64,000 nt of DNA, taken from positions 66,663,501-66,727,500 of the forward strand of contig JAUMIR010000001.1 of NCBI GenBank assembly GCA_030847615.1, given 5' to 3'. Under the pieces are notes generated by a model. That model saw nothing but the letters and a program-made list of their open reading frames with translations. It was not told the DNA's origin and made no database searches. Made by a program: the position numbers and the translations under genes. Positions 1-12,600 of this stretch are shown in pieces (position 1 is the stretch's first letter; each line of letters starts with the position of its first letter). The DNA is from Gambelia wislizenii (lineage: Eukaryota; Chordata; Lepidosauria; Squamata; Crotaphytidae).

Positions 1-2466
1 TATTTTAAAGGTTTCGTTTTGTTTAGAATGCCACCTAAACGGAAGCCTAGCAAGAATGGTGCCATGGATTCCTCTGTGCCTTAATGAGTGCTGCTTTTAA
101 TACACAGGAGGGGCATGTCAGAACACCTTGTACATGCACCTTTAATAAATGGCTGCCTTTTATTGCCATCCTGTGGACTCAAAAGGCTCCCCCACAAATT
201 CCTGTCTGAGATGAAGGCTTTCTTCTTCCTCTTTCTCTCTTTTAGAAGCTGAGTGGCAGCTCTGGCAATTGTTCCCAATATTTTGATTACAGAATTGCCC
301 TGTTATTCCAGCAAGTCTGAAATTAGATACAGGTGTAAATTAACTGGCTAAGTCACAAGTGCATTAAAGTTGGTAATTTTTCCATCAAGAGGAACATTGA
401 AAGGTTGCCGAGAATTACAAGAGCTGGTTGGAGCCAAGTGCCTGGCACAGGTGTGCCTGGAGTTGGGGGAAATGTTCCTGTGGGTGACGGGAGGTAAGCA
501 TTTCTTTTGCATGTTGCTTTTTGGGTGGTGAGATGGAAGGCCTGGGACAGAGAATTTTGTAAACTATTCATAGGGATAGCTGGGACAGTTACAGGTACAG
601 AAAGAGGTCAGAGTTAAATATTAACAGGGTCCCTCAGTGAGATGGAGGGGCAAGCAATGGGACAGGGGAAGCTGTGGTGTTACTAAGACCGGTGTCACCC
701 CTCCTTCCGACGGTGTCACCCGGTGTGGTTCTGCCTCTCCACACCCCTCTAGTGCCACCACTGAGGGGAAGTTAGGTTATTGTTTCTGTATGATGCCCCT
801 TCCTCACTGAAAGCAAAAAGTAGAGCCTGGAAAATTTCCATTTTTGGACTACAGCTCTTAATGGCTGTGCTGGCTGGGGGATTCTGGGAGCTGCAATCCA
901 AAAAGAGACCTCCTCTGGAGATCCTAGTGGCCTGGCTGGCTTATACAGTAAGTTATGGTCCTTCAAATAGCCTGAATCCAGGTGCTCACCGTTCAGACAT
1001 ATTCCAGCCATGCTAGAGAGATTCCTCCAGTATGTTGGAATAGGGATATGGACAGGTTCATGCAGCTGCATTGAACTAAGCCCAGTTCCAGCATTATTGC
1101 CCTGGATGAAGGTTGCCAGGTTAACAGCATCCCATCCCATGAAATCTCAGGGCCAAAATCTGAGAGATTAAGGGTATGTCCTTGTGATGTCAAAAAGATG
1201 GGGTGGGCAAAGGCCATCAGGTGAGCCAGAACTGCTTTTGGATCAGCTGACTATGGAAACAGGCATGGGGGACTCTGGGCAAAGGAGCCCAGAATGTACG
1301 GTAGATAAAACTCAGGTGACAAAAGTAAAGAAAAAACACCAAAGAATTTTCCAGTGGCTAGAGAGCTGGTCAAATGTGCTCATTAGCTGTAGCATATGCT
1401 ACTATTCCCCATAGGGTGGCAATGGGGAAAGGGTGGACCACAGCCTATATATGACCATTGGGCTCCAGTTTTGTGTCTCCCAAAGCCCCCATCAGTCTTC
1501 CAACACCCTCCTCGACTTTTTTTTTTAAAAAAAATATTTTGTCACAATTTTCAGGTGAAATTTGCCCCCAAATCATGTCCAAAGCCTCACAAGTTCATGA
1601 TAAACAGACTGAGAAATGTGCCCAAGCTTTAAAACCAGTTTACACACACACAAGCTCCACTCCCCACCAAACATTTCTCTTTGACAGTGGCACTTGCCCT
1701 GAAATTGTCGCATTCTTCATGGATCCAGAAAAGCAGAGTAATTTCCCCAAGACTTCAGTGGTGCCCTGATACCTGGCAACCCTGTCTTAACTGGAGGGAG
1801 GAGGTGGTCTGTGTGCAGTGGCTTTGTGAGCCACACTCTCAGGCACCCTGAATTCACTGGCTCCACCCCTAACCTTCCAAAAGTGAGTAAGAAGCTCTGA
1901 AGAGAGATTCAAGATACTTCATTGCACTCTCTACAGTGCATCTGAACTTCATGGTTGCATCAGCTTGATAGCCCTTTTAACCATCACGGCTCCATCTTAA
2001 GAAATTCTGAGATCTGTAATTCATTGGGAAACTGTTCTCAAGACAGTCTGAGAAGAGGGAATAAGGATTGTATCAGAATACTGTGGGAACTATAGTTCAG
2101 GGAAATGTGCTGGAAATTTTTCGTAAAGGATTATATGTACTTCACCAAATTATAAACCTCAAATTTCCTTAGGATGGATCCATGGCAGTTTAAAGTGGCA
2201 TCACACTGATAGAATGGTGTAGTGAAGACATTTTTTTTAGAATCAGTACCTGATCAGGACATCTGATATAGTACAAGGTTCTGAAAGATTGTGAGGATGC
2301 TTGGCAATCATGGAGAAACACCCTTCAGACGTTCCCATTCAATGTTGGAAGGTTAAGATAGAGTCAGTATATATGGCAAGTGGGTCATGGTGGCTGGGGG
2401 ATTTTGAGAATTGCTGTCCAAAACAGTAATGATTCTAAGCTTTGCTTAAAAGTTTGGAGTAAAATA
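1..2466. other. Unassigned non-coding sequence
   Basis: No convincing coding region. The open frames here are short and mutually overlapping, with no recognisable domain. Two small repeats are visible: a hAT-like short repeat (676-767, listed separately) and a decayed palindromic pair at about 847-900, in which a 'ggactacagct' arm is answered by 'gctgcaatcc', the layout of common amniote foldback MITEs. A similar half-arm sits near 2392-2420. Confidence 0.5.
676..767 (-). repeat. Short hAT-like repeat, copy 1 of 3
   Basis: A segment of about 90 bp that recurs at 18813-18898 and 32846-32925. Shared landmarks are 'ggtgtcaccc', 'gacggtgtcac' and 'gtgccaccactga'. Read on the minus strand it begins CAGTGGTGGCACTAG, which resembles a hAT transposon tip (CAGTG start). 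No second terminus or 8-bp target duplication was found, so it may be one end of a longer element or a short SINE-like repeat. Confidence 0.5.
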
Positions 2467-2720
2467 CAATAGCACCCCCACATCTGCAGATTTGCCATCT
2501 GTGGTTTCAATTACCCACAGTTTCAGTTTCAGCACAGATACCATAGAGTCTTCCTAGAAAATGTGTCCTCTCTAGCCATTTTCTAGGCCCTCCAAGGCAA
2601 CTCTATGGTATTTTAAACTGGAAGTCCCACTATTTTCAATGGTGTTCGCTATTATCCATGTTTTTCACCATCTACAGTGGGGCCCGGAACCAATCCCTCA
2701 TGGATGGTGGGGTGCAACTG
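2467..2720. mobile_element. Tigger/mariner-like short DNA transposon
   Basis: A 254-bp non-autonomous element. It starts CAATAGCACCCCC and ends with the near-complementary GGGGTGCAACTG, flanked on both sides by TA, the hallmark target duplication of Tc1/mariner elements. Phrases such as 'ggaaccaatccctcatgg' near the right end, and their complement near the left, match a Tigger-type MITE widespread in amniotes. An internal pair around 'ataccatagagt' and 'actctatggtat' can also fold. It has no coding capacity. The same termini recur in the larger element at 62270-62977. Confidence 0.75.
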
Positions 2721-5700
2721 TAGCAGAACTTTTAAATAAAGCAGTAGGTGAATTGCCCTTGTGTTAGTGTATTAAGTGAAAGATGTCCAAGGAAACAAAG
2801 AGGACATACATCCTGGCTTCACTGTTTCATTGGGAAGATCTAAAGAGGATGTTGTAACCCTTTGATTGAATATGGGTACAGTGTTCCATGTGACTGGAAC
2901 ACCTGATTATATAGATTCCTGATCATACCAAGGAATGTAACAATATTTTCTGATCTTTCCACCAATGTAGGCAGACTGAAGTACAGTGGAAGGGACCAGA
3001 ACATATGCACCCCCTTCTCTTCTTTGTATTCCTGAACACCAGAATTTTCATACATCATCATCATCCTCATCATCATCAACATTATTTCCGCTTCAAGAGA
3101 AAATTCCCTATACATCACAAAACCCAGAATGAATCCTGTTGGTAGGGTATCAGTCTTCTTTGCTATCCCCCCTTCCCAAAGCAAAACTTATGCTCACAAA
3201 GGCCATCAGCTCAATACTCTCAACTACCTACACTATTTGAAATGTTCTAGCTGAAGATTCTTTGCAAAATGCAAGATTGTTTCAGTATATTACCTCCATA
3301 TAGGTGAATTGGCATCCACCAAAAATGTAACATTAGTTTTAAAAGAAGTTGCATATGGAGGTGCCAAAAACAACCTTGGAAGCCCTCCTATCTCATAAGT
3401 TTGTTTCCCACCACTGCCATCAATCTGCTTACAGTGCAAGCCATAGAAGCAATGCTGCAGATACATCTGTGCCACTTGAATGTCTGCCGGCCAAATGCAG
3501 CCCTAGTGTGCAAACTACTGGAGTGCACCTGCTATACCTCATTTCACCTGAGGGCAGCTGGGCTGTATGCTAAACCCTCTTCCCCCTGCACAACCAGACA
3601 TCTGTAGATAAGATGTAAACCTGCTGTGGTCCTACATCAGCTTTCCCTGTGTCAATCTAGCAAATATACAGTGCCAAGTGCAGCTGGTAAACACTCACAA
3701 ATGGCACCCAGGGATACCCAAGTATAGCAGTGTACACAGTTTAGTGCTTTTAAATACTGGCTTCCAATTTTAGCTTGTACTGAAGGTGGGGGGATAGTTG
3801 AACAAAGTTGTTTGTTGCTAGAAATTATGCTCTTTTAACTTCAGGCATCAGTAACAAACCACCTTGGTATCATTTTTATAACAAACCACCTAGGTATCAT
3901 TTTATCATCCCCACCAAAAGTAAAGGACATTTTGTTGAATGCATTTTTTTTTATTTTTTTTAGAGTTTCCAAAGCAGCCTAGCCCTAACCATGTTCCATC
4001 AGAAGTGTTAAATCAGTCCAGGGCAGCAATGCTGGTGCAGGTAACCAGCCATTTGCTGGTAGTAATAGCTAGATAGTCAGATGGGCCTAGTTGTCTAGTC
4101 TTTTCCTGGCCTTTCTAACTATCCACTTGTTTATATCCAGAAGATGTTTATCAGACAAGTTTTCTAGGAGGTGTTAAACAACACAACAATCATACAATAA
4201 GATAACAAAGATCTAAAAACACAACACATAGCTGCACAGTGGCCTAAATCCAACATTATGCTAGTGGCTGTCAACTATCATGATGGGACTTTCTTCACCT
4301 TATCAGTCTCCTGCCATCTGAAAACACACTCTGGGGGATTCTCCAAGCCCTAGGGCAGGTTTTAAGGGTTCATGGGTGGCTGCAGCAGCAGTGTGTGCAT
4401 GGGGAGGGGGATGGATTTTCCTCTTCCCAGTTTTCTCTTCATGGAAGCAAATCTGTCACCAATAGAACCTGATTGGATCCTAACAAAAATACATGTGCAA
4501 ATGCTAAGGCAATATAATAAAATACCAAACAACAACAACAACCCACTAGCAATTAAAACAAGACAGGGGCTAAAACAGTAGATACAAGGTAAGAAAGATT
4601 TAACCGCTCCTTCTCTAGAACGACAGTGACTATTTTAAGGAGGAAAAACCACAAGAGAGATGATGATGTGTTTAACATCACATCTAAACCCCAAGAGGTA
4701 GCAAAGCACAGCAGATATTTCACATATCACAGATGGAGCCATCAATAATGATTAAACAAGGTGGTAAACATGGAGCCTTGTGTTTAGAATATCCTTATAG
4801 TTGTCAGAAGCTGAAAGTGAAAGGCAAAAGGCACATATGGAAATAAACTGCTAAATGGTATCTGACCATCTATGGTTGACTATTGTCTGGAGCATAATAC
4901 CAAGTCAGGTAAAGTTTAGTGAAAAAAACCCTCAGATAGTCTTTAGGGGTAACTCTCAGGAATAGTCGAGCTAATATTTTTATCTGTAACTCTCAGGAAT
5001 AGTTGAGGTGATATTTTGTCTGTAATTGTTACATGAGTAACTTTCTTACTTCTGATAGCTTGTTTGCCATTTCTTCTTGCTCTTTTGTTTTTTTCTTTCT
5101 ACCCTATTTGCTCCCCTGAAATCAAACATTAACAACACAAGAAGAAGCATTCAGGGTCAGATCTAAGACTTATCAAGTCCAGCATCTTGTTCACACAATG
5201 GCCAGCAAGATAACTCCAGGAAATGCACACCTTGGACGTAAGTGCAATAAGACTTTCTCACTCATCTTCCCTGGCAATCTCTTTCTGCACACTGCCTCAG
5301 GTAGTTAGTATGACTTCAGACATGTGAGAAGAATAATCCAGTCAGGAAGCAGAACAGGTAAGACTGCAGCAAGAGAGAGACTGGCAGACTGAGCGAACAA
5401 GCAAGAAGGGCTCTCAGTCAGTGAAGGGACAACATGAATGCTCTGTGGCAGTAATAAATGATTGCAATGTTCTGCTTGCAATTTGAAGGTCTACTTTTTG
5501 CAAGGGCCAAATTTATCATCAAATACTCTGGCTGCCTTTATGGAAAAATGCTGTTTTTTTTCCTTTAAAAAAATCCAATTGTGTAATTATGTCTGATTTC
5601 AGCACTGTCACTTTCAATACCCTTAAGTAGCATGAATAAACACAAAATGAAAATGTGAACAGAGTGTCTTCATAGCAGTTGTTAGGAAGATGGAGGCTAA

Positions 5701-6041
5701 AATGTTTCTTCTAAAGGCAACATACAACTCTTCCAAATTTGTCTAAAGAAAGGTGAATTCTCATGATATAGTTCTCTGGGTTTTGCTTATTGTGTTTACC
5801 TCTGTACCCACTGGTTTCACTCTTTGGGGGGGGGGCTGCTTGTAGTGATTTCTTGGATCTGTACTAGAGTTCTTCCAAACATTTTTTTTAAAACAGGGTT
5901 GTACCTTGCTCTCATGATCTTGTAGTTTGAAGGACAATTTTTCTCCTCTCATTTTTAAAAAGTTTTGATTAGAGGGATGGTATTATAGTACAAAAGTGCC
6001 ACTTCGTTGATACACTACCACCCTATAAGTTTTTTTTTTTA

Positions 6042-6076
6042 AAGGAAGGAAGGAAGGAAGGAAGGAAGGAAGGAAG
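6042..6076. repeat. (AAGG)n microsatellite
   Basis: Nearly perfect tandem AAGG units directly following a poly-T run. Confidence 0.95.
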
Positions 6077-6475
6077 CTTGCTTTTTGGCTCCTATATGTT
6101 TTGGCATTGAAAAACGCACTTTGGGATGGGAATAAAATGCTGCAACTGGTTACCATAATCTGTTCTTTGATTCTGTGTCCTTCTGGACCATTAAGAAAAT
6201 GGGTGGCAGTGTGGTGTTCCAGATGTAGTTTCCAATTAGCTTTTTAACTGTAATGCATTAGGGAGAGCTAAATTATTATTGGCTCCAGGACCAAGAATAA
6301 TTAAAATCAACAACTCAAAGCAAGCTTGGCAATTTTGCAAGGAAAGTAAGTTATGGCAAGGGAAAAGGTAAATACTCTGGTGCTTTCCGTACTTTAATCT
6401 GGAAAAAAAAAATAGGGCAAAAGGAAACAACCCCAAACCCCCACAACAGAACTACAAAACTCTTCCCAGATGATG

Positions 6476-6534
6476 ATGACTACTACTGCTGCTACTACTA
6501 CCACTACTATTTTACTACTACTACTACTACTACT
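6476..6534. repeat. (TAC)n microsatellite, imperfect
   Basis: Tandem TAC/TGC units with a few interruptions, lying just upstream of an RTE 3'-end fragment. Confidence 0.9.
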
Positions 6535-6535
6535 T

Positions 6536-6692
6536 GTTATTTGTTAACTGCTGTCAAATTGATTTTGTGTTATGATGATCCTATGAATGAGAGACCTCCA
6601 AATCACCCTATCATCAACAGCCTTGCTCAGTTCTTGCAGACTCAGGGTCATGGCTTCCTAGATTGACTCCATCCACCTGTAATGTGCAAAAT
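6536..6692 (-). mobile_element. RTE/BovB-type LINE 3'-end fragment
   Basis: This matches the antisense 3' end of the same RTE family found at 25560-25990. Both contain the landmark 'atgaatgagagacctc' or a variant ('tgcatgacagacctc'), followed by wording like 'cagttcttgcagactcagg' and 'tggcttcc'. On the minus strand this is the last part of the LINE ORF2 plus the short 3' UTR. It is heavily decayed and without an open frame. Confidence 0.55.
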
Positions 6693-6838
6693 TCAAAGAT
6701 GTAGTTGTGTTATTCTGGAATATCAATATGCAAAGGGATCATGTAGCACCTTTGAGACTAACTGAGAGAAAGATGTAGCACACCCATGGTACTACAATAC
6801 GGCAACATCTTCATGGCTGACCTAGAACATGTCAAGGT

Positions 6839-7346
6839 AATATTGCTTTAGGTGCATAAGGAAAAATGTTGGTGCAACAGACCACTTACTAGCACAGCTG
6901 AAGTGGGTTTGATCACAGCTGTGACTAGGCAGAGGGATGACTATCAAACACTCCTATGTAGCCAAAGCACACAACGCATTGTGTGTCGGTTGGTGTCATG
7001 GAGAAAGAGGAGTGTTGATGGATGTTGGAGAAATTGCTGTTGAGTTTGTTAATGAGGTTTGCTGTGTATATATGTATATACTGTGTATATACTGTGTTTG
7101 TTTATACTGCAACTGAAGATAAAGGCCACCAGATATCTTTGGATAAACCTTGCTGTCTATAAGTCTTTTTTTGTGTGAAAGTGGGTCAGAGCAGTGAAAT
7201 GGCTGCTAGCTGAAGCCTTTGTTTTTGTTCCCATTCTGCTGTGCAGTTCTGTTGTTTGGCTACTCCTGGACTAGTTCATCTCCAGGCTGTTCCAGGTGAC
7301 TCTTAGTGGACCTATACTGAGTAGACAGAACAGTGTTTCCTTAACT
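6839..7346. mobile_element. Unclassified insertion inside the PLE RT
   Basis: About 500 bp that separate two adjacent parts of the PLE reverse transcriptase (…FMADLE and LLYLRYID…), so they are best read as an inserted sequence. The insert includes TA-rich repeats (7062-7110) and a 63-codon open frame with no recognised domain. A 'tgttgg' start near 7022 and a GATAAA-like signal near 7118 hint at part of an LTR, but no paired TG/CA ends or target duplication could be fixed. Confidence 0.45.
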
Positions 7347-8222
7347 CCTGCACACAGAAACTTCTACTCTACCTGAGGTACATTGATTATATTTTTGTAA
7401 TTTGGACTCATGGAGAGGACGTACTCAAGATATTCCACCACAATGTCAACAGCTTCCACCCCACCATCAGTCTCAGCCTGGAACTATCAACAGAACAAGT
7501 TGACTTTCTGGACACCACTGTACAGCTACAAGACGGACATATGAGCACCACACTATATTGCAAACCCACAGACCACTAGACATACTTATATGCCTCTAGT
7601 TTCCACCCCAAAAACACTACCAAATCCATAGTTTACAGCCAAGCCCTCTGATACACTCACATCTGCTCAGACCCACAAGACAGAGATACCAAACTCATGG
7701 AATTACAACAAGCATTCCATAACCTACAGTACTCACCATATGAAGTAAAACAAAAAACAAAAAATCAAGAAGACAAGATTTGTACCCAGGACTATATTGC
7801 AGAACAGACTGAAGACAGGAAATGACAGAATCCCACCAGTGTCACATACAGCTCTCAGCTGAGACCACTCAGATGTATCATCACTGAACTATGAGTTATT
7901 TTGAATAACAATGCTGCTGCATCAAAGGCTCTTGGTGGCAGGTCTTTACTTGCCTACAGACAGCCTCCCAATCTCAAATAGTTACTTACTTACAAAAGGA
8001 CACACAGTACCTTGCCAAAACCCCAGATGCCAACTCTGTCCACACATCTACTCGGGAAATTCATCACAAGACTTAATCACATCACCTACAATATTAGAGG
8101 TACTTTCACTTGTTCATCCTCTGATTATACTATCCTCTGCCAACAATGCCCTTTTAGCACTCTGCATTGGGTAAACAGGCCAGTCTCTGGGCCAGATGAT
8201 AAATAGACATAACTCAGACATT
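7347..8222 (+). pseudogene. PLE reverse transcriptase/endonuclease remnant
   Basis: This is the longest readable part of the PLE polyprotein. Conceptual translation in one frame gives the RT catalytic region (YIDY in place of YIDD), the HP-rich thumb stretch 'SFHPTISLSLE', the FLDTTV motif, KPTD, and the YRQPPNLK…LLT block typical of the linker before the GIY-YIG domain. The linker then reads CQQCP in the endonuclease zone. At least six in-frame stops and small shifts break it. The L1 insertion cuts it at 8237. Confidence 0.8.
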
Positions 8223-8237
8223 AGAAATGGCAATGCA
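8223..8237. repeat. L1 target-site duplication, left copy
   Basis: The 15-bp agaaatggcaatgca is repeated exactly at 13969-13983 on the far side of the L1. This fixes both ends of the insertion. Confidence 0.95.
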
Positions 8238-8531
8238 TGGGGGGGGATCATTAATTGAGCCTATAGGTATATACTATACTTACTCTTTTTTGACAACAGA
8301 TAGATAAGGAACACTGAAAGATTATAAAGCATACAAACAAACAAATAAAAAAGTGGGAAACTAGGGGTGGTGATAGATAGCCACTTAGTGAAATAAATAA
8401 TAATAATAATAATAATAATATACAGTAAAATAAGAGTAGAATAAAGATTGGGAGAATATACTTGGAGTTATCGGGAAAAGAATATATTTGTGTTGTGAGG
8501 AAAGAATATATTTATATTATAAACAGTCAAA

Positions 8532-9377
8532 ATGGCGACAGGAACGAGGAAAGCCACACAGGCTCAAACACAATTAGTAATACAAAGAAGACCCTCAATG
8601 GAAGGGGTGACAAAACCAACAGAGACAAGTATAATTCTAGAAGAACTGAGGAAAGAGATGAAAAAGATAAGACAGGAAATCAAAGAAGAGATGAGAGATA
8701 TAAGAGCAGAAATGAAAGCAGATTTGAAAAAAGAATTAAATAACTTTGGGGAAAAGCTAGAAAAGTTAACAGAAGACATAGACCAAATGAAAAAGGATAT
8801 ACATGGTACACAGGTAAAGCTGCAAAAACTGGAAGAGAAAACAACCCCCCTAACCCTAGAACAAGAACAAGAGAAGAAAGACTTATTAATAAATTATTTA
8901 AGATATAGGGAGAAATGTTTAAAGATAAGAGGAATAGCTGAACAGGAAAATGAAAACTTAAGGGAAAGAGTAATTCCATCTATCGCTAAACTTATTGATA
9001 TTTTGGAAGAAAGATTAGAATTACAAGTGAATAAACTGTTTAGAATCAATTCTATAGTGGCAAAAGAAAAGCAACTACCCAGAGATGTAGTGGTATGCTT
9101 TACGAGAGCTACAGTAAGAGATCAGGTTATACAGAAGAGTTATGATGAGAAATTAACAGTAGACGGTGTAGAGACTAAGATATACAAAGACATACCCCCT
9201 ATGATTTTGAAAAAAAGACAAGAATACAAATTTCTAACAAAGCAGTTAATGGAGAATAAGGCAAACTACAGATGGGAAAGACTAGAAGGTGTGTCATTTA
9301 TATATCAACATAAAAGATTTAGAATAAGCTCAATACAAAAAGCAAAAGAATTTAGCAAAAGATTAAGTAAAGATTGA
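8532..9377 (+). CDS. L1 ORF1 protein, open
   Basis: A 281-residue L1 ORF1p, an RNA-binding nucleic-acid chaperone that packages L1 RNA. The start codon follows 'aaacagtcaaa'. Residues about 30-100 are a charged, heptad-rich coiled coil (EELRKEMKKIRQEIKEEM and onward) expected to trimerise. About 130-210 is the RRM-like domain, beginning KCLKIRGIAE and including RDVVVCFTRA. About 210-275 is the C-terminal domain (MILKKRQEYKFLTKQLMENK…RWERLEGVSF). It has no internal stop, unlike ORF2, which suggests a moderately young insertion. The length is typical for vertebrate L1 ORF1. Confidence 0.9.
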   Translation: MATGTRKATQAQTQLVIQRRPSMEGVTKPTETSIILEELRKEMKKIRQEIKEEMRDIRAEMKADLKKELNNFGEKLEKLTEDIDQMKKDIHGTQVKLQKLEEKTTPLTLEQEQEKKDLLINYLRYREKCLKIRGIAEQENENLRERVIPSIAKLIDILEERLELQVNKLFRINSIVAKEKQLPRDVVVCFTRATVRDQVIQKSYDEKLTVDGVETKIYKDIPPMILKKRQEYKFLTKQLMENKANYRWERLEGVSFIYQHKRFRISSIQKAKEFSKRLSKD

Positions 9378-9646
9378 AAAGAAAGATAGAGAGAAGAACA
9401 AGGACGAAGATATAGAGGAAGTGGAAGGAAAGAGGCAAAAGGATAGAAAGAGGAAAACAGAATCAGAATGGGAAGAGGACAAGAAAGAATCAGATCTGGG
9501 GGAGGAAGAAGAAGAATTAAAAAGGAGAAATTCAAATAGAGAAGGACTTATTTGAGGAAGGAACAGAAGAGGAGGAGGAAGAAGAAGAAGAAGAAGAAGA
9601 AGAAGAAGAGAGTTAGAAAGGAGCAGTAAAAACATTCAAAGAAAAT
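9378..9646 (+). other. L1 inter-ORF spacer with GAA repeat
   Basis: A purine-rich stretch between ORF1 and ORF2, with stop codons after ORF1. It ends in tandem GAA/GAG units at 9566-9610. Its strong purine bias may mean it is a frameshifted, acidic or basic extension of ORF1, but no domain is visible. Confidence 0.7.
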
Positions 9647-12600
9647 ATGGAAACTAAAACAATATCTTGGAACGTAAAAGGACTAAACTCAAAACATAAA
9701 AGGAACCTAATTTTTCACTATTTAGAAAAATTGAAAACGGATATAATATGTCTACAGGAGATAAAGATTAAGGAAGGTGACACCAAACTTTTGAAAAATT
9801 ACAAATTGGGATAAAACTTCGTGTCAACAAATGTACAAAAGAAAAAAGGGGTGGTAATATATGTGAATAGAAAATACCAAGCAAGAGAATTGTTTAAAGA
9901 CTTCGAAGGACGGTACATAGGAGTGGAAGTAAAATTGCAACATTTAACTTTACTAGTAGTGGGAGTATAAGCACCATCTCAAGCCCAAGCAAAATTCTTT
10001 GATAAACTAAAGAAGGAGGTGGAGAAGACAGAAAAAGATAAAATATTAATGCTAGGAGATTGGAATGGTGTAATAGATACACGTGATAGAACAGCTAAGA
10101 AATGGCTGAAGAGGAATCAAGGAAAGCTTCCAAAAGCCTTCTTTAAGATGGTGGAAGAATTCTTTTTGGTAGATACTTGGAGACACAGATATTGTACAGC
10201 TAAGGGATTTACATTTTTTTCAGAGGTCTATGGTACCTCATTTAAAATAGATATGTTTCTACTTACAAGAAATCTAATAACATCAATTTAAAAATTGGAA
10301 ATTATGACAAAATGGATTTCTGATCATAATCCTATATTGTTAACGATGACAGAAAGAAGAAGAGAATTCAATTGGCAATTAAGAAATAATTTCCTAAAGA
10401 ATGAGGAAAGTGTGAAGGAAGCCAAAGAAACATTAAAGCTATACTTCAGAGAAAACACATCAAGTGAATTTTGATGAGAACTACATGGGATGCAAGCAGG
10501 GCCGTGATGCAGGGTTATTTCTTAAAGAAGGCATATGAAAAAGAGAAGGAAGAAACAGAAAAATTCAATAAAATAATGGAAGAAATAGCACTGAAGGAAG
10601 AGAAACAGAGGGAGAACCCAAGGAATAAAAACATTCAAATGGAGCTAAATTTGTTAAAGAGACAACTCCAACTGTATATATCAGAGGAGATAGAGCAGAA
10701 GCTGAAGGTAGCGAAATAAAAGCACTTCAAATCTGCCAATAAAGCGGGAAAATGGCTAGCATGGAGATTAAAAAAAGAAAAGAGACTCCAAGATAATCAC
10801 AGAAATGAAATACAATGGTAAAATAGTGACAGACCAAAAGTCCATCATAAGAAGCTTCTATAAGTTCTACGAGGAACTATACAAAGAACCAACATTTACA
10901 AAAGCAAATGAGGAAAAAAATGAATGAATATTTCGAAAGACAAAATAAACCTAAACTGACATATGAACAGAAAAAAATCTTGAATAAAGATATTACAATG
11001 ATGGAACTCGTAGAAGTGATAAGAAAGCTGAAATATGACAAGGCACCAGGACCTGACGGCTTCTCCACTATTTACTATAAAAAGTTAGAAGAGGAATTAC
11101 TTATACCTTTACAAAAAACAATGAATCAAATTAAAACAGATGGCATTCCAGAATTGTGGAAGGATGCATATATCTCAGTAATGCCAAAAGAAGGAAAAGA
11201 AAAGAATGAGCCAAGAAATTATAGACCAATCTCGTTGTTAAACCTAGATTATAAAATCTTTGCAGATATCTTGGCCCAGAGATTCAAAGTCATCCTAAAT
11301 AAGATCATACATGAGGATCAGAGCGGCTTTCTTCCGAACAGACATATTAAGAACAATGTGAGAACAGTGTTGGATATAGTTGAATATTATGAAAAACACA
11401 ATGAGAAGAAGCTGGCAATGATATCTCTGGATGCAGAAAAAGTGTTTGATAATGTCAAATGGCCATTCTTAAAAGCAGTACTGAGTAAGATGAATGTAGG
11501 GGAAGAGTTTAGTTAACTGGATAAATCTCATATATGATGATCAAAGAGCCCCAGTATTAATAAATGGTGACAAGACTGATAAGTTTGGGATAAGGAAAGG
11601 GACGAGGCAAGGGTGCCCTCTATCACTGCTATTATTCATCACAGTGATAGAGATTTTAAACAACAATATTAGAGCAAACAGAAATCAAAGGAACAAAGAT
11701 TCAAAAACATGAATTTAAAATAAAAGCATTCGCTGATGATTTAATTATCTTTGTTGAAGATCCAATTGAACACCTGGAAGAATTAAAACCAACCTTGGAA
11801 GAATTTGGACAGCATTCTGGCTTTAAGGTAAATACAGATAAAACTGTAGTCCTGACAAAGAATACAACTAAAAGAGAAGAAGCAGATATAGAGGAAATAA
11901 CAGGCTACAAAGTAACAAATAAAACCAAATACCTAGGAATATGGATTTCTAAAAGAAACGCAGACCTGTTCAATAAAAATTACAACAGAATGTGGAAAGA
12001 AGTAGAAAAGGAACTCCAGAGATGGTCAAAATTACACTGATCATATCTAGGAAGAATATCGGCAATAAAAATGGATGTACTACCGAAGTTGATGTATTTG
12101 TTTCAAAATTTACCTATAATAATTAACAGGAAATGTTTCAAAAAATGGAATGCTGAACTATCCAAATACATATGGGAAGGAAGAAGACCAAGGATCAAAA
12201 TGAAACTACTTACAGATGAAAAGAAGAGAGGAGGTTGTGCAATGCCTGACTTGTTACGCTATTATAACACGTGCTCTTTAACATGGATTGAAGAGTGGAT
12301 TAAACTAGAAAATGAAAAACTGCTAGCACTGGAAGGTCCTGATTTAATTTATGGGTGGCACATATATATTTGGTTTAACAAAAAAGAGAAAATAGAGAAT
12401 TCGACAATCACTATGTTAGAAAATCTCTACTAAACACATGGTTAAAGATTAAAAAAAAAATCATTTTACCAAAGAATACCCCTCTGGATTTCAACACAAG
12501 AAGCCTTCTTTAGAAAATCCAAAGGGATAGAGCAAGAGTGGCTGACATATCAAGAGCTATTGATAGTAGAATTATCAAAAACATCAAAAATAAAAACAAG

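Larger units (their letters stand above)
2721..6535. other. Unassigned sequence with simple repeats
   Basis: No gene supported. It contains a short ATC-type repeat at about 3056-3082, a poly-G run at 5827-5835, a clean AAGG microsatellite (6042-6076), a TAC-type microsatellite (6476-6534), and a stretch near 5155-5235 reminiscent of an old interspersed repeat that I cannot name. Confidence 0.5.

Noticed and set aside
9305..9635. Leu/Ser-rich minus-strand frames opposite the L1
   Set aside because: They are shadows of the purine-rich L1 ORF1 and GAA spacer, which read as Leu/Ser/Phe codons in reverse.
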